Positions 1 through 8,465 of a DNA stretch of 64,000 bases are shown here, piece after piece; positions within the stretch are counted from its first letter, which is position 1; each line of letters begins with the position of its first letter. The stretch lies in assembly GCF_019145195.1 (NCBI RefSeq), contig NZ_JAHSTW010000005.1:62001-126000 (forward strand), read 5' to 3'. The notes beneath the pieces were generated by a model, which was not told the DNA's origin, ran no database searches, and was given only the letters and a program-made list of their open reading frames with translations. A program made the translations under genes and the position numbers. The DNA is from Pseudomonas siliginis (lineage in GTDB: Bacteria > Pseudomonadota > Gammaproteobacteria > Pseudomonadales > Pseudomonadaceae).

Positions 1-703
1 CGCCAATCCCGAGGCCTGCGGCAAGGGCTCGACGCACCAAAAGGCTGGAGCTGAGCGTGGCGACGATGCGTCCGCGGGTCAACGGTTCAGAGACCAGCGT
101 TAGGTCTTTTTTGCTCTGTAAGTACGGCTGATACACCACCAGATCATGGCCCTCGAAAGCGTTGCCGGGCTGCGGTTCTCCATGGCGCTCGACATAGGCC
201 TGTGCTGCGAAAAGTCCTACAGGCCAACGGGCGATTCGCCGAGCGATGAGATCCGGGTTATCCGGCCGAGTATTGCGCACCGCGATATCGGCTTCGCGCT
301 TGGCCAGACTGAGAATTTGCGTCGACGCATCCAGCTGAATCTGCACGTCGGGGTGCTGGTCATGCAGGCGCGCCATCGCCGGGATGATGAAGTCGATGGC
401 CATCGAGTCGGTGGTGCTGACCCGAACATTACCGGTCAGACGATCGTCCAGCCCGTGGATGTGCCGCTCCAGTTCCAGTGCCGAATGCTCCATTTTTTCC
501 ACACTTTTACGCGCCGCTTCACCAACACTGGTCAGCGCGTAGCCATCGGAGGTGCGCAGGAACAGCGTCGCGCTCAATGACTTTTCCAGCGCGGTAATAC
601 GCCGCCCGACAGTGGCCTGGTCCACGCCCAGAACCCGTGCAGCACCGCGCAAGGTGGACTCGCGACAGACCGCCAGAAAAACCCGCGCATCGTCCCAATT
701 CAT
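1..703 (-). CDS. LysR-family transcriptional regulator, 3' end cut by window edge
   Basis: The minus-strand frame opens at an ATG (MNWDDARVFLAV) and stays open to the window edge, giving about 234 residues. Residues 1-60 form a LysR winged helix-turn-helix (STLRGAARVLGVDQATVGRRI, with LEKSL and the LTSVGEA turn typical of the family). The rest is the start of the periplasmic-binding-protein-like effector domain; the C-terminal third is missing. It is divergent from the MFS transporter gene at 815, the usual arrangement in which a LysR protein controls its neighbour from the shared intergenic region. The inducer cannot be predicted from sequence. Confidence 0.93.
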   Translation of the reverse strand, partial: MNWDDARVFLAVCRESTLRGAARVLGVDQATVGRRITALEKSLSATLFLRTSDGYALTSVGEAARKSVEKMEHSALELERHIHGLDDRLTGNVRVSTTDSMAIDFIIPAMARLHDQHPDVQIQLDASTQILSLAKREADIAVRNTRPDNPDLIARRIARWPVGLFAAQAYVERHGEPQPGNAFEGHDLVVYQPYLQSKKDLTLVSEPLTRGRIVATLSSSLLVRRALAAGLGIG

Positions 704-748
704 GCTGATCCTCGTCGAAGCATTTTTGCATCACTCTGCCGCTTAATC

Positions 749-764
749 GCTGCATATGCGCAGC
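749..764. promoter_or_regulatory. Palindrome in the LysR/MFS intergenic region, possible LysR operator
   Basis: A 16-bp imperfect palindrome, GCTGC-N6-GCAGC, lies in the 111-bp gap between the divergent LysR gene and the MFS gene. LysR proteins bind interrupted dyads (T-N11-A) in this setting, so it is a reasonable operator candidate. Binding is inferred from position and symmetry only. Confidence 0.35.
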
Positions 765-814
765 CAAGATAGCCGATAAGCTGAGCGCCATACACCTCTT
801 GTGAGATCGCTATC

Positions 815-2014
815 ATGCGTACTGCAAATTCCTCCGGCATCTGGCTGCCGATCTTCGCCGGGCTTTGCGCCAGCCTGGTCAGCATTGGCCTGGCGCGTTT
901 CGCCTACACGCCGCTGATCCCTTCGCTGATTCAGGCGCAGTGGTTTTCCGCCAATGATGTCGTCTATCTCGGCGCGGCCAATCTGGTCGGCTACTTGATC
1001 GGCGCCCTGCTCGGTCGGCCCATGGCCCATCGACTGGGTAACCGCAACGCCTTGCGCCTGATGATGCTGGCGGTCACGGGAGCTTTTTTTGCCTGTGCTT
1101 ATCCGCTGTCGGTGAGCTGGTTCTTCGGCTGGCGTTTGCTGTCCGGCATTGCCGGTGGCGCGATCATGGTGCTGGTGGCGGCAACCGTGCTGCCTCACGT
1201 TCCGGCGGCGCGCAGAGGTTTGGCCAGTGGCGCAATCTTCCTGGGCATCGGCCTCGGAATCGCCGGCTCCGGGACCATCGTGCCGCCGCTGCTGAGCCTC
1301 GGCTTGCAGGCGACCTGGCTGGGACTGGGCGTACTGGCGTTGTTGCTGACCGCGTTGAGCTGGTTCGGCTGGCCTGCGGATACCGCGCACCCTGTGGCTG
1401 CGCACGCAACGTCGGCTGATGAGCCGACACCGCCGGGCGTCTACCTGTTGTTTGCTCAATACGCGTTCATGGCCGCCGGGCTGGTGCCTGCCATGGTGTT
1501 TCTGGTGGATTACGTGGCTCGCGGACTGGGCGCCGGGGCGCATATCGGCGCAATGGTCTGGGTGATGTATGGCCTGGGAGCGATTGTCGGGCCGGTGACT
1601 TACGGCTTCCTGGCCGACCAGCTTGGCGCCCGCACTGGTATTCGACTGGTGTTGGTAGTGCAAGCCATCGCCCTCGGTTTGCTCGCCGTCTCCCATTCAT
1701 TTCTGGCGCTGGCTTTACTGGCGGTGATTCTCGGCTCGTTCCCGCCGGGCATCGTTCCGCTGGCCTTGGCCCGGGTGCATGAGCTGGTGCCGTCGCATCA
1801 CCGTCAGCAGATCGCCTGGAGCCGTGCCACCGTGTCGTTCGCCACCTTTCAGGCGCTGGCGGGGTTTGCCTACTCGGCGCTGTTCAACGCTTCAGGTGGT
1901 CAGCACACACTGCTTTTTGTAATCGCCGCTGGCGCGATCGTCGTCGCTCTACTGCTGGAGCAAGCCATGCGCTGGCTGCCCTCTACAACTGAAACCCGTT
2001 GCGCGGCGAACTGA
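815..2014 (+). CDS. MFS transporter, YbfB/YjiJ-like family
   Basis: The 399-residue protein is hydrophobic throughout, with about twelve predicted membrane segments, so it is an inner-membrane transporter. The first segment (ASLVSIGLARFAYTPLIP) and the following NLVGYLIGALLG and RLGNRNALR stretches resemble the YbfB/YjiJ group of the major facilitator superfamily. The cytoplasmic loop after segment 2 carries the basic MFS A-motif-like stretch. It is divergent from a LysR regulator, which probably controls it. Members of this group are mostly uncharacterised exporters, so no substrate is assigned. Confidence 0.85.
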   Translation: MRTANSSGIWLPIFAGLCASLVSIGLARFAYTPLIPSLIQAQWFSANDVVYLGAANLVGYLIGALLGRPMAHRLGNRNALRLMMLAVTGAFFACAYPLSVSWFFGWRLLSGIAGGAIMVLVAATVLPHVPAARRGLASGAIFLGIGLGIAGSGTIVPPLLSLGLQATWLGLGVLALLLTALSWFGWPADTAHPVAAHATSADEPTPPGVYLLFAQYAFMAAGLVPAMVFLVDYVARGLGAGAHIGAMVWVMYGLGAIVGPVTYGFLADQLGARTGIRLVLVVQAIALGLLAVSHSFLALALLAVILGSFPPGIVPLALARVHELVPSHHRQQIAWSRATVSFATFQALAGFAYSALFNASGGQHTLLFVIAAGAIVVALLLEQAMRWLPSTTETRCAAN

Positions 2015-2075
2015 AGGGAATCATTGCGCGCTGCCAGCGCTCCCATCTACACGACCTTTTTCACAGGAATCGACA

Positions 2076-3074
2076 ATGTCACTGCCCAACGAAATGACCC
2101 GTATTGAAATCACCGAACCCGGCGGCCCTGAAGTATTGCAAGCCAAGCGTGTGCCTCTGCCAACCGTCGGCGAAGGCCAAGTGCTTATCCGCGTTCACGC
2201 TGCCGGCATCAATCGCCCGGATGCCTTGCAGCGCGCCGGCAAGTACCCGATGAAACCCGGCATGGACCCGATCCCCGGTCTGGAAGTGGCTGGTGAAGTG
2301 GTCGCGGTTGGCGCCGGAGTAACGCGTTTCGCGGTCGGCGATCGGGTCTGCGCGCTGACCAATGGCGGTGGCTACGCCGAGTATTGCGCGGTTCCGGCCG
2401 GTCAGACTTTGCCTGTGCCGGATGGAGTCGATTGGGTCCAGGCCGCCGCAGTTCCAGAAACCTTTTTCACCGTCTGGGCCAACCTGTTCGGCCTCGGCGG
2501 TGCCAAGGCCGGCCAGCGCGTGCTGATTCACGGCGGCACCAGCGGTATCGGTACCACCGCGCTGATGCTCTGTCGTGAATTTGGCATCGAGGCGTTTGCT
2601 ACCGCAGGCAGTGCTGAAAAATGCGACGCGATCCGTCAGCTTGGCGGGCAACCGATCAACTATCGTGAGGAAGATTTCGCCAAGGTCATTGCCCAGAAAA
2701 CCGCAGATCAAGGCGTGAACGTGATTCTCGACATCATGGGTGGCTCGTATCTGAACGGCAACATCAGCGCACTGGCAATGGATGGCCGGCTGGTGATGCT
2801 CGGCTTTCTCGGCGGCGCCCGCGCCAACGACATCGATCTGCTGGCGATCCTCGGCAAACGCGCGGTGGTCACCGGTTCGCTGCTACGCGCGCGTACCGCT
2901 GCGGAGAAAGCCGCCATCGCCGATCAACTGCAAGAACACGTTTGGCCTGCCCTCAGCGCCGGGCGCTGCCTGCCGATCATCGACAAGGTTTACCCGCTGG
3001 CTGACGCGGCTCAGGCCCATGCCCGCATGGAGGGCGGCGATCATATCGGCAAGATTGTGCTGCAAGTGGCGTGA
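2076..3074 (+). CDS. NAD(P)H-quinone oxidoreductase, zeta-crystallin/PIG3-like
   Basis: The protein has 332 residues, the usual length for the quinone reductase branch of the medium-chain dehydrogenase family. The N-terminal GroES-like domain contains AAGINRPDALQRAGKYP and the GLEVAGEVVAVG turn. A Rossmann fold follows with the cofactor loop IHGGTSGIGTTALML. The catalytic zinc ligands of alcohol dehydrogenases are absent, which supports NADPH-dependent reduction of quinones or enones. It lies 61 bp downstream of the MFS gene on the same strand and may be co-transcribed with it. Confidence 0.9.
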   Translation: MSLPNEMTRIEITEPGGPEVLQAKRVPLPTVGEGQVLIRVHAAGINRPDALQRAGKYPMKPGMDPIPGLEVAGEVVAVGAGVTRFAVGDRVCALTNGGGYAEYCAVPAGQTLPVPDGVDWVQAAAVPETFFTVWANLFGLGGAKAGQRVLIHGGTSGIGTTALMLCREFGIEAFATAGSAEKCDAIRQLGGQPINYREEDFAKVIAQKTADQGVNVILDIMGGSYLNGNISALAMDGRLVMLGFLGGARANDIDLLAILGKRAVVTGSLLRARTAAEKAAIADQLQEHVWPALSAGRCLPIIDKVYPLADAAQAHARMEGGDHIGKIVLQVA

Positions 3075-3188
3075 TCGATTGCAGCATCTTGTAATCGTTG
3101 GGCGTGCACGGTGGTCGAAAAACAGTCACGCGCAGACCGAGGCATCTGGTAAAAAGCGTTCTTTGTCTGCGCTGTGGTGAAACGATTA

Positions 3189-4133
3189 ATGTTCCTGTCC
3201 TTGCTGACCCGTCTGCGACGCCGCCGCCTGGCGTTCGCCATGATGGCCGCGCTGATCATTGGCGTTCCGACGAGTTGTGCAGTGCTGGAACACACCGAGC
3301 GCAAACTGTTGTTTCGCATCGAGCCGGGCACCGCCGGCTGGTATCGCGGTCTGCCCGGCAGCGTTCAGGAACTCGATCTGCAACCGAAGAGTTTCAAGGC
3401 CGGGCAGAACATCCATGCCTGGTGGTGGCCGGCGGAACGTGCCAATGCCCCGGCAATCCTTTACTTGCATGGTGTGCGCTGGAACCTCACCGGACAGTTG
3501 TTCCGCATAGAGCAACTACGCGCGGCGGGCTATTCGGTGCTGGCCATCGATTATCGAGGGTTCGGACAAAGCAAGGGTGATCTACCATCCGAAAGCAGCG
3601 TTTATGAAGATGCCCGCGTGGCCTGGGAGCGCTTCCAGTTGCTGCAACCGGACCCGAACAAGCGCCTGATCTACGGCCACTCTCTCGGTGGCGCGGTGGC
3701 GATTGATCTGGCGGCCGAACTCGGACAGAACGCGGCGCGCAACCACACACCTCTGCCGGTACGCGGTCTGGTCATTGAATCAACCTTCACTTCCCTGGCC
3801 GATGTCGCCGCCGCCGTGGCCAACACCTCGCTCCCGGTGCGCTGGTTGCTGTCGCAGAAATTCGATTCCATCGACAAGATCGCCGACATTCACATGCCAC
3901 TGCTGGTGGTGCATGGCCTGGCTGATGCCTTCGTGCCGCCGCGCTTCAGCGAGCAGCTATTCAATGCCGCAGAGCAGCCCAAACGCCTGCTGCTGGTGCC
4001 CGGGGCGACGCACAACAACAGCATGGCGCTAGGCGGTCAGGGTTATCGCAAGGCTCTGGATGCACTGATGCAGACCAAAGCGGCGCCGCGGGTTGCCGGG
4101 CCGGCAGTCGCCAAGGGCTCTCGCGATTCCTGA
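3189..4133 (+). CDS. Alpha/beta hydrolase with N-terminal membrane anchor
   Basis: The protein has about 314 residues. It starts with a basic stretch (RLRRRR) and a hydrophobic segment, so it is probably anchored in the inner membrane and faces the periplasm. The fold is a BEM46/ABHD13-like alpha/beta hydrolase: LYLHGVRWN oxyanion strand, DYRGFGQSKG, the nucleophile elbow GHSLGG (Ser), an acidic residue in VVHGLADAFVPP and a late His in PGATHNNS. The triad appears complete. An in-frame GTG 15 bp upstream is the alternative start. The substrate is unknown; an esterase or peptidase-like role is possible. Confidence 0.88.
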   Translation: MFLSLLTRLRRRRLAFAMMAALIIGVPTSCAVLEHTERKLLFRIEPGTAGWYRGLPGSVQELDLQPKSFKAGQNIHAWWWPAERANAPAILYLHGVRWNLTGQLFRIEQLRAAGYSVLAIDYRGFGQSKGDLPSESSVYEDARVAWERFQLLQPDPNKRLIYGHSLGGAVAIDLAAELGQNAARNHTPLPVRGLVIESTFTSLADVAAAVANTSLPVRWLLSQKFDSIDKIADIHMPLLVVHGLADAFVPPRFSEQLFNAAEQPKRLLLVPGATHNNSMALGGQGYRKALDALMQTKAAPRVAGPAVAKGSRDS

Positions 4134-4163
4134 GCTGTGTAAATCAGTCCTGAGAAACCGGCA

Positions 4164-4493
4164 TCAGCGCCGAGCCAACTCATGGCGTACGCATTGTTCG
4201 TAATAGGTCTGCTTGACCGCTGCCGGTTTGAGCTTCGAACTGCTGTTGTAGGTCTGCTCGGTAATCCCCATCGCTGTCATGCGCATCCAGGGTTGCTGGA
4301 ATCGGCGAACCTGCAATTGCTTGCGCGCGCCATACAGCGAAACCCCGGACAGTTTTGATCGCTGCGCACCGGCAGCAATATCCGAGCCCCAGGTGCAGGC
4401 AAAGCGATGGCCCTTGCTCAACTCTTTTGCCTGCACTCCCGAGGCGATCAAAGCCAGGGAAAGCGTCACAACGGTGATGACAATCGTGCGCAT
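4164..4493 (-). CDS. Small secreted protein of unknown function
   Basis: This 109-residue protein has a clear signal peptide (hydrophobic core IVITVVTLSLALIASG, then VQA before KELSKG). The mature part is basic and contains two cysteines (FACTW and YEQCVRH) that could form a disulfide in the periplasm. I do not recognise the family. It converges with the alpha/beta hydrolase gene, the two stop codons being about 30 bp apart. Confidence 0.7.
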   Translation of the reverse strand: MRTIVITVVTLSLALIASGVQAKELSKGHRFACTWGSDIAAGAQRSKLSGVSLYGARKQLQVRRFQQPWMRMTAMGITEQTYNSSSKLKPAAVKQTYYEQCVRHELARR

Positions 4494-4689
4494 ACAGCCA
4501 ACCTAACCTTTTGAAAAAAGGCGATTTTGCCGGTGCGAAATACCTATGGGGGCCAGCAATTTGCCTGCTGTTGCGAGATTTTTGATCCGGCTGAATACAA
4601 TCAGGCTTCGCCGCTCGTCCAGTACCGCGCACCTTTGCCAGACAGGCCTATCCAACGCTATACATCCCACCGCGTAGAAGGCCCACGTG

Positions 4690-4965
4690 ATGAACAAGAA
4701 AATCTTCGCAATGTCGTTTTTCAGTCTGTGCTTGATTGGCCCGCTCCACGCTTGGGCAGCCGAAACGACAGCGGGCGCTGCCACCCCCGCCACCGCCCTG
4801 CCCGGTGTCAATCATGCACAAAGCTCTAGTGACCATGATGAGAAGGCCAACAAGAAAGGTGAAGAGTCTTCAGGCGCCAATGCGGGCTCAGAACCGCACG
4901 AGACGGAGAAGGATGCGGCGACGTCGAGCGACTCCGAAGATCTTGAGAAAAAACCCGCTCAGTAA
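4690..4965 (+). CDS. Small secreted, disordered acidic/serine-rich protein
   Basis: The frame is 91 codons from ATG 4690. A GTG one codon earlier is also possible, but AGAAGG upstream fits the ATG. Residues 1-25 are a signal peptide (IFAMSFFSLCLIGPLHAWA). The mature chain is low-complexity, rich in Ala, Ser, Glu and Lys, and almost certainly disordered. It has no cysteines after cleavage and no recognisable domain. A Pseudomonas-type periplasmic hypothetical protein is the best call. Confidence 0.6.
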   Translation: MNKKIFAMSFFSLCLIGPLHAWAAETTAGAATPATALPGVNHAQSSSDHDEKANKKGEESSGANAGSEPHETEKDAATSSDSEDLEKKPAQ

Positions 4966-5092
4966 CGACGGACTTTGCTATTCATAACGAAATACCGACG
5001 CCGAACTAGCGCAATACAGGGTGATATCAATATGATGTGCCCACTGGCCACCATAGAAGGTGGCCAGAGGAAAATACATCCAAGGAATGCAA

Positions 5093-5308
5093 ATGAAAGA
5101 TTTCGTCATCGGCGTCAACAACATCGTTCTCTACATCGCACTGGCGGTCATCTTGATCGTTTCCCTCTTCATGATGAGCCAGAGCTTTCTTTCGGGTCTC
5201 GGCATGTTCGTAGGCGGCACCCTGGGCTGGTGCATCGTCTCCGGCTTCTGGTTCGTGCAATCGGCGACCTACGAAGAACTGCGCAAGCTGAACTCGAAAA
5301 CCAGCTGA
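5093..5308 (+). CDS. Small inner-membrane protein, one or two transmembrane segments
   Basis: The start at 5093 is chosen because AAGGA lies six bases upstream. The 71-residue product (MKDFVIGVNNIVLYIALAVILIV) has two hydrophobic stretches, roughly residues 10-28 and 35-55, joined by the turn MMSQSFLSGLG, and a short charged tail. No family is recognised. A strong terminator follows directly (5332-5364), so it is probably a monocistronic unit. Confidence 0.65.
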   Translation: MKDFVIGVNNIVLYIALAVILIVSLFMMSQSFLSGLGMFVGGTLGWCIVSGFWFVQSATYEELRKLNSKTS

Positions 5309-5331
5309 TCTGCGCCGAGTATTCGTTAAAG

Positions 5332-5364
5332 AAAAAGGCCAATGTCATCGACATTGGCCTTTTT
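5332..5364 (+). terminator. Rho-independent terminator
   Basis: A-rich left flank, a perfect stem AAAGGCCAATGTC/GACATTGGCCTTT with a 3-base loop, then a T run. It ends the small membrane protein gene and, being symmetrical, may also serve the lipoprotein gene on the opposite strand. Confidence 0.9.
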
Positions 5365-5390
5365 ATTTCAGCTTCGAAAGGATTGATTAG

Positions 5391-5678
5391 TCATTGCTTG
5401 GTGCACTGAGCGCCCAGTCCCATGCCCATGGAACCAAGAGCAACCATCGGGCCGCTCGGCAGTTCGCACGTATATTCGCCACTTTCGGTTTGAGCGGTGT
5501 AGAAGGTTGTATTGAAGTCGCTGCGGATGTTGGAAACCTTGATTACGGGTTTGCCGATGGTGGTCTGTGCGCGATTCTTGAGATCACTCTCTCCCGGTTT
5601 GACGGTCTGGCATCCAGTAACTGCGAGCGCCATTGTTGCGAATAAAGCGAGAACCGGGATAGTCCTTGATGAGTTCAT
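5391..5678 (-). CDS. Small outer-membrane or periplasmic lipoprotein
   Basis: The 95-residue product begins MNSSRTIPVLALFATMALA and carries a lipobox (LAVTGC), so it is lipidated after signal peptidase II cleavage. The mature part contains a second pair of cysteines (YTCEL and GAQCTKQ at the C terminus). AGGT lies upstream of ATG 5678; a longer frame upstream lacks the lipoprotein signature at its start. The function is unknown. It converges with the gene ending at 5308. Confidence 0.75.
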   Translation of the reverse strand: MNSSRTIPVLALFATMALAVTGCQTVKPGESDLKNRAQTTIGKPVIKVSNIRSDFNTTFYTAQTESGEYTCELPSGPMVALGSMGMGLGAQCTKQ

Positions 5679-5852
5679 TGCAGATCGACCTTTTTGATTT
5701 TCATACCGGAGAAATACTGGCAATAACCTGCCAAGCGAAAGGACTTTAAGGTCGAGCCAGAACGGGGGCAATTAGGTCGGATGTGCTAATGGCTGAAGGC
5801 TAGCCTCCCCTGCGATGAGGTTGTGCAGCTGCTTTCCGGTTGCCGGCTGCTG

Positions 5853-6881
5853 TTAATCGGTTTGGAAAACGTCTACCCGCAAGCGATCGCCGCCCTCCTC
5901 TCGGCAATCGATACGGACCGGCAAAAACAGGTGAATGACTTCGATGTTGCTGCGCAGATGATCAGTCATGCGCGGCGTGGTGAACGATCCGCCACCGGCC
6001 AGCGCCATCGGCAACAGCAACTGATCGGCCAGATGCTCAGCGACCGCAGCATCACTGCGCAACCAGTCGACGGCCTGATTGATTGCGGCATCGGCCACCT
6101 TCTCGGCGCGTAACGACACTTGGCCAAATGCGCTGAACACCTCAGTGACATGCTCGAAAACATACTCCAGCAATAACACATTGCCCGGGCCGCGTGCCGG
6201 ATCAAGCGCCACAGATTGCAGCGCCTCCACTGGCCAGTTCAAACGTTTGGCCACCTGACTCAGCTCTCGCTGAGCGACAGCAGGTGCGAGACCTGCGGTC
6301 AGCGCCAATGCGCGTCGTGAGACTGCCTCGCCGCGCTCACACAGGTCCAAGCGCGTGAGGCGCGAGGGCTGCACCTTCACCGCAATTTCGCCACCGCCAG
6401 CCGGTACGAAACCATGACGCAGCAACTCCGACTCGACATCGCCGCCCATGCGCCGCAGCAGCGGCAACCAACTGCGCGACAGGAAATCCGTCGGCGGTGC
6501 CAGCGGATTATGCGTGCCACCGGAGATCGTCACCCGACTGGCCTTCGATGCCCGCAACAAGGCTGGCAGCAACGTCTGCAGCACCAGCGTGCAACTGCCG
6601 GCCGTGCCGATAGCGAACTGAAAGTCGCCGCCGCGAATTTCGCCCGGTTCGAAGCTCAGGGCCTGCGACCCCAGATACGCACCAGATATCTCTGCACCAC
6701 AAACCTCGCCCGCCGCCATCACTGCTATCAGGTGCTGACGCAGCAATCCCGGACGACTGCGTCTGGCGCGAATCTGTTTAATGCGAAACGCCCGACCTGT
6801 CACCATCGACAGGCTCAACGCACTGCGCAACACCTGGCCGCCACCGATGGCGCCGTCCAGTTCAATTACATCCTTTTTCAT
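5853..6881 (-). CDS. rtcA: RNA 3'-terminal phosphate cyclase
   Basis: RtcA converts RNA 3'-phosphate ends into 2',3'-cyclic phosphates using ATP, through a covalent adenylate on a histidine. The 342-residue protein matches the family length. It shows the N-terminal GAIGGGQVLRSALSLS, RARRSRPGLLRQH, the FAIGTAGSCTLVLQTLLPALL segment and GGTHNPLAPPTDFL, all hallmark RtcA motifs. The adenylated His is expected near residue 310 (MTDHLRSN). AAGGA precedes the ATG. It is downstream of rtcB in an operon under the sigma-54 promoter near 8310. Confidence 0.97.
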   Translation of the reverse strand: MKKDVIELDGAIGGGQVLRSALSLSMVTGRAFRIKQIRARRSRPGLLRQHLIAVMAAGEVCGAEISGAYLGSQALSFEPGEIRGGDFQFAIGTAGSCTLVLQTLLPALLRASKASRVTISGGTHNPLAPPTDFLSRSWLPLLRRMGGDVESELLRHGFVPAGGGEIAVKVQPSRLTRLDLCERGEAVSRRALALTAGLAPAVAQRELSQVAKRLNWPVEALQSVALDPARGPGNVLLLEYVFEHVTEVFSAFGQVSLRAEKVADAAINQAVDWLRSDAAVAEHLADQLLLPMALAGGGSFTTPRMTDHLRSNIEVIHLFLPVRIDCREEGGDRLRVDVFQTD

Positions 6882-6890
6882 AGCAATTCC

Positions 6891-7031
6891 TTACGAGTAC
6901 AGCCCGACGGTGTCCCTGAGGTAGCGATCCAGCCGCCGCGAGTCTTCCTGAGTTCTGGGTAATTTTGGCGCTTCGCGCTCAAGCTCAGCCGCGATGAACC
7001 GGTGCAGCGCCGGACGCAGAATTCTCGCCAG
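6891..7031 (-). CDS. Possible small gene between rtcB and rtcA with CTG start
   Basis: A 46-codon open segment (LARILRPALHRFIAAELE...) fills the gap between rtcB and rtcA. It starts 12 bases after the rtcB stop, in the rtcB frame, and stops 9 bases before the rtcA ATG. It has no ATG, GTG or TTG, but AAGGA sits nine bases before a CTG at 7031-7029. About 72% of its third codon positions are G or C, as in neighbouring genes, and the product would be a charged amphipathic helix. It may be a real gene with a CTG start, a gene that lost its ATG, or chance. I do not recognise the family. Confidence 0.35.
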   Translation of the reverse strand: MARILRPALHRFIAAELEREAPKLPRTQEDSRRLDRYLRDTVGLYS

Positions 7032-7043
7032 CGCTGTAGTTCC

Positions 7044-8270
7044 TTAGCCTTTGACGCACACCACCTGACGCAGGGTGTGCAGCACTTCCACCAGCTCACG
7101 CTGGGCGTGCATGACTTTGTCGATGTCCTTGTAGGCCATCGGAATTTCGTCAATCACCGCTTCGTCCTTGCGGCACTCCACATGGGCAGTGGCGCGGATC
7201 TGATCGGCGACGGTGAAGGTATTCTTGGCCTTCGTGCGGCTCATGGTGCGCCCGGCGCCATGACTGCAGGAACTGAACGACTCTTCGTTGCCCAGACCGC
7301 GCACAATGAAACTCTTGGCGCCCATCGAGCCCGGAATAATCCCCAGTTCGCCCTTCTTCGCTGACACCGCGCCTTTGCGGGTAATCAGCACGTCCTCACC
7401 GAAATGCCGTTCCTTCTGCACGTAATTGTGGTGGCAGTTGACCGCCTCCAGCGCCACTTCGAACGGCTTGCGGATGATCTGCCGCGTGGCCTGAACCACC
7501 GCGCGCATCATCAGTTCACGGTTCTGTCTGGCGAAGTCCTGCGCCCAGCCAACCGCCTCCACGTAATCTTCAAAATGCTGGCTGCCCTCTTCGAAATAGG
7601 CCAGGTCACGGTCCGGCAGGTTGGCAATGTGCTGACGCATATCGGCTTGGGCCATCTGGATGAACAGGTTGCCGATAGCGTTGCCGACGCCACGCGAACC
7701 GCTGTGCAACATGAACCAGACACGGTTGGCTTCATCCAGGCACACTTCGACGAAGTGGTTGCCACTGCCGAGCGTCCCCAAGTGCCCACGGTTGTTGGTG
7801 TTGGCCAGTTTCGGATACTTGTCGGTGATCAGTTTGAAGCGCGGCTGTAACCCCGCCCAGGCCTGATCGGCTTGCTGCGGAACCTCGTCCCAGGCGCCTT
7901 TGTCTCGCCGCGAACGATTCGAACTGCGGCCGTGCGGCACCGCTTGTTCGATTGCAGCACGCAATCCATGCAGGTTGTCTGGCAGATCTGCAGCCGTCAG
8001 CGACGTACGCGCAGCGATCATGCCGCAACCGATGTCGACGCCCACCGCTGCGGGAATGATCGCGCCGACCGTTGGAATCACGCTGCCAATTGTCGAGCCC
8101 TTCCCCAAGTGCACATCGGGCATGACCGCCAGATGCTTGAAGATGAACGGCATTTTTGCCGTGTTCATCAACTGTGCGCGGGCTTCGTTTTCAACCGGGA
8201 CACCTTCGGTCCAGAGTTTGATGGGCTTGCCGTTGGCGACTTCGAGAAGCTGGTAGGTTTGGTCTTTCAT
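7044..8270 (-). CDS. rtcB: RNA-splicing ligase RtcB
   Basis: RtcB joins RNA 2',3'-cyclic phosphate or 3'-phosphate ends to 5'-OH ends, using GTP and Mn2+. The protein has 408 residues, the same as E. coli RtcB. Visible motifs are PDVHLGKGSTIGS (residues 51-63), the metal-binding VGVDIGCGM (Asp79, Cys82), GTLGSGNHFVEV, HSGSRGVGN and SHGAGRTMSR, whose His receives GMP. It is the first gene after the sigma-54 promoter and is divergent from rtcR, so expression should depend on RtcR sensing damaged RNA. Confidence 0.98.
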   Translation of the reverse strand: MKDQTYQLLEVANGKPIKLWTEGVPVENEARAQLMNTAKMPFIFKHLAVMPDVHLGKGSTIGSVIPTVGAIIPAAVGVDIGCGMIAARTSLTAADLPDNLHGLRAAIEQAVPHGRSSNRSRRDKGAWDEVPQQADQAWAGLQPRFKLITDKYPKLANTNNRGHLGTLGSGNHFVEVCLDEANRVWFMLHSGSRGVGNAIGNLFIQMAQADMRQHIANLPDRDLAYFEEGSQHFEDYVEAVGWAQDFARQNRELMMRAVVQATRQIIRKPFEVALEAVNCHHNYVQKERHFGEDVLITRKGAVSAKKGELGIIPGSMGAKSFIVRGLGNEESFSSCSHGAGRTMSRTKAKNTFTVADQIRATAHVECRKDEAVIDEIPMAYKDIDKVMHAQRELVEVLHTLRQVVCVKG

Positions 8271-8302
8271 ATCTTGGTGTCCATGTTCGTTTCCATCAGC
8301 AT

Positions 8303-8318
8303 TGCAGCCGCTGTGCCA
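8303..8318 (-). promoter_or_regulatory. Sigma-54 promoter for rtcB(A)
   Basis: Read on the minus strand the sequence is TGGCACAGCGGCTGCA. It has the -24 GG and -12 GC separated by exactly ten bases, and a near-consensus TGGCAC/CTGCA pair. It lies about 33 bp upstream of the rtcB start, facing rtcB. RtcR, encoded divergently, is the matching enhancer-binding protein. Confidence 0.85.
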
Positions 8319-8465
8319 GCTTCGGATGCGGCCATGGTTGTTTCTGCTATGTTTTTGATTTTAATAACTTTTATCTCTGATTTGACGAGGCTCGATAATC
8401 TATGGAAGACAAATCCGACCAGCAAAATTATCATTGCATATCGTCATTTATCCTATGAGATAAGC

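Noticed and set aside
7872..8465. Upstream extension of rtcR to 7872
   Set aside because: It overlaps rtcB and the sigma-54 promoter. ATG 8466 gives a protein of the family's normal length.
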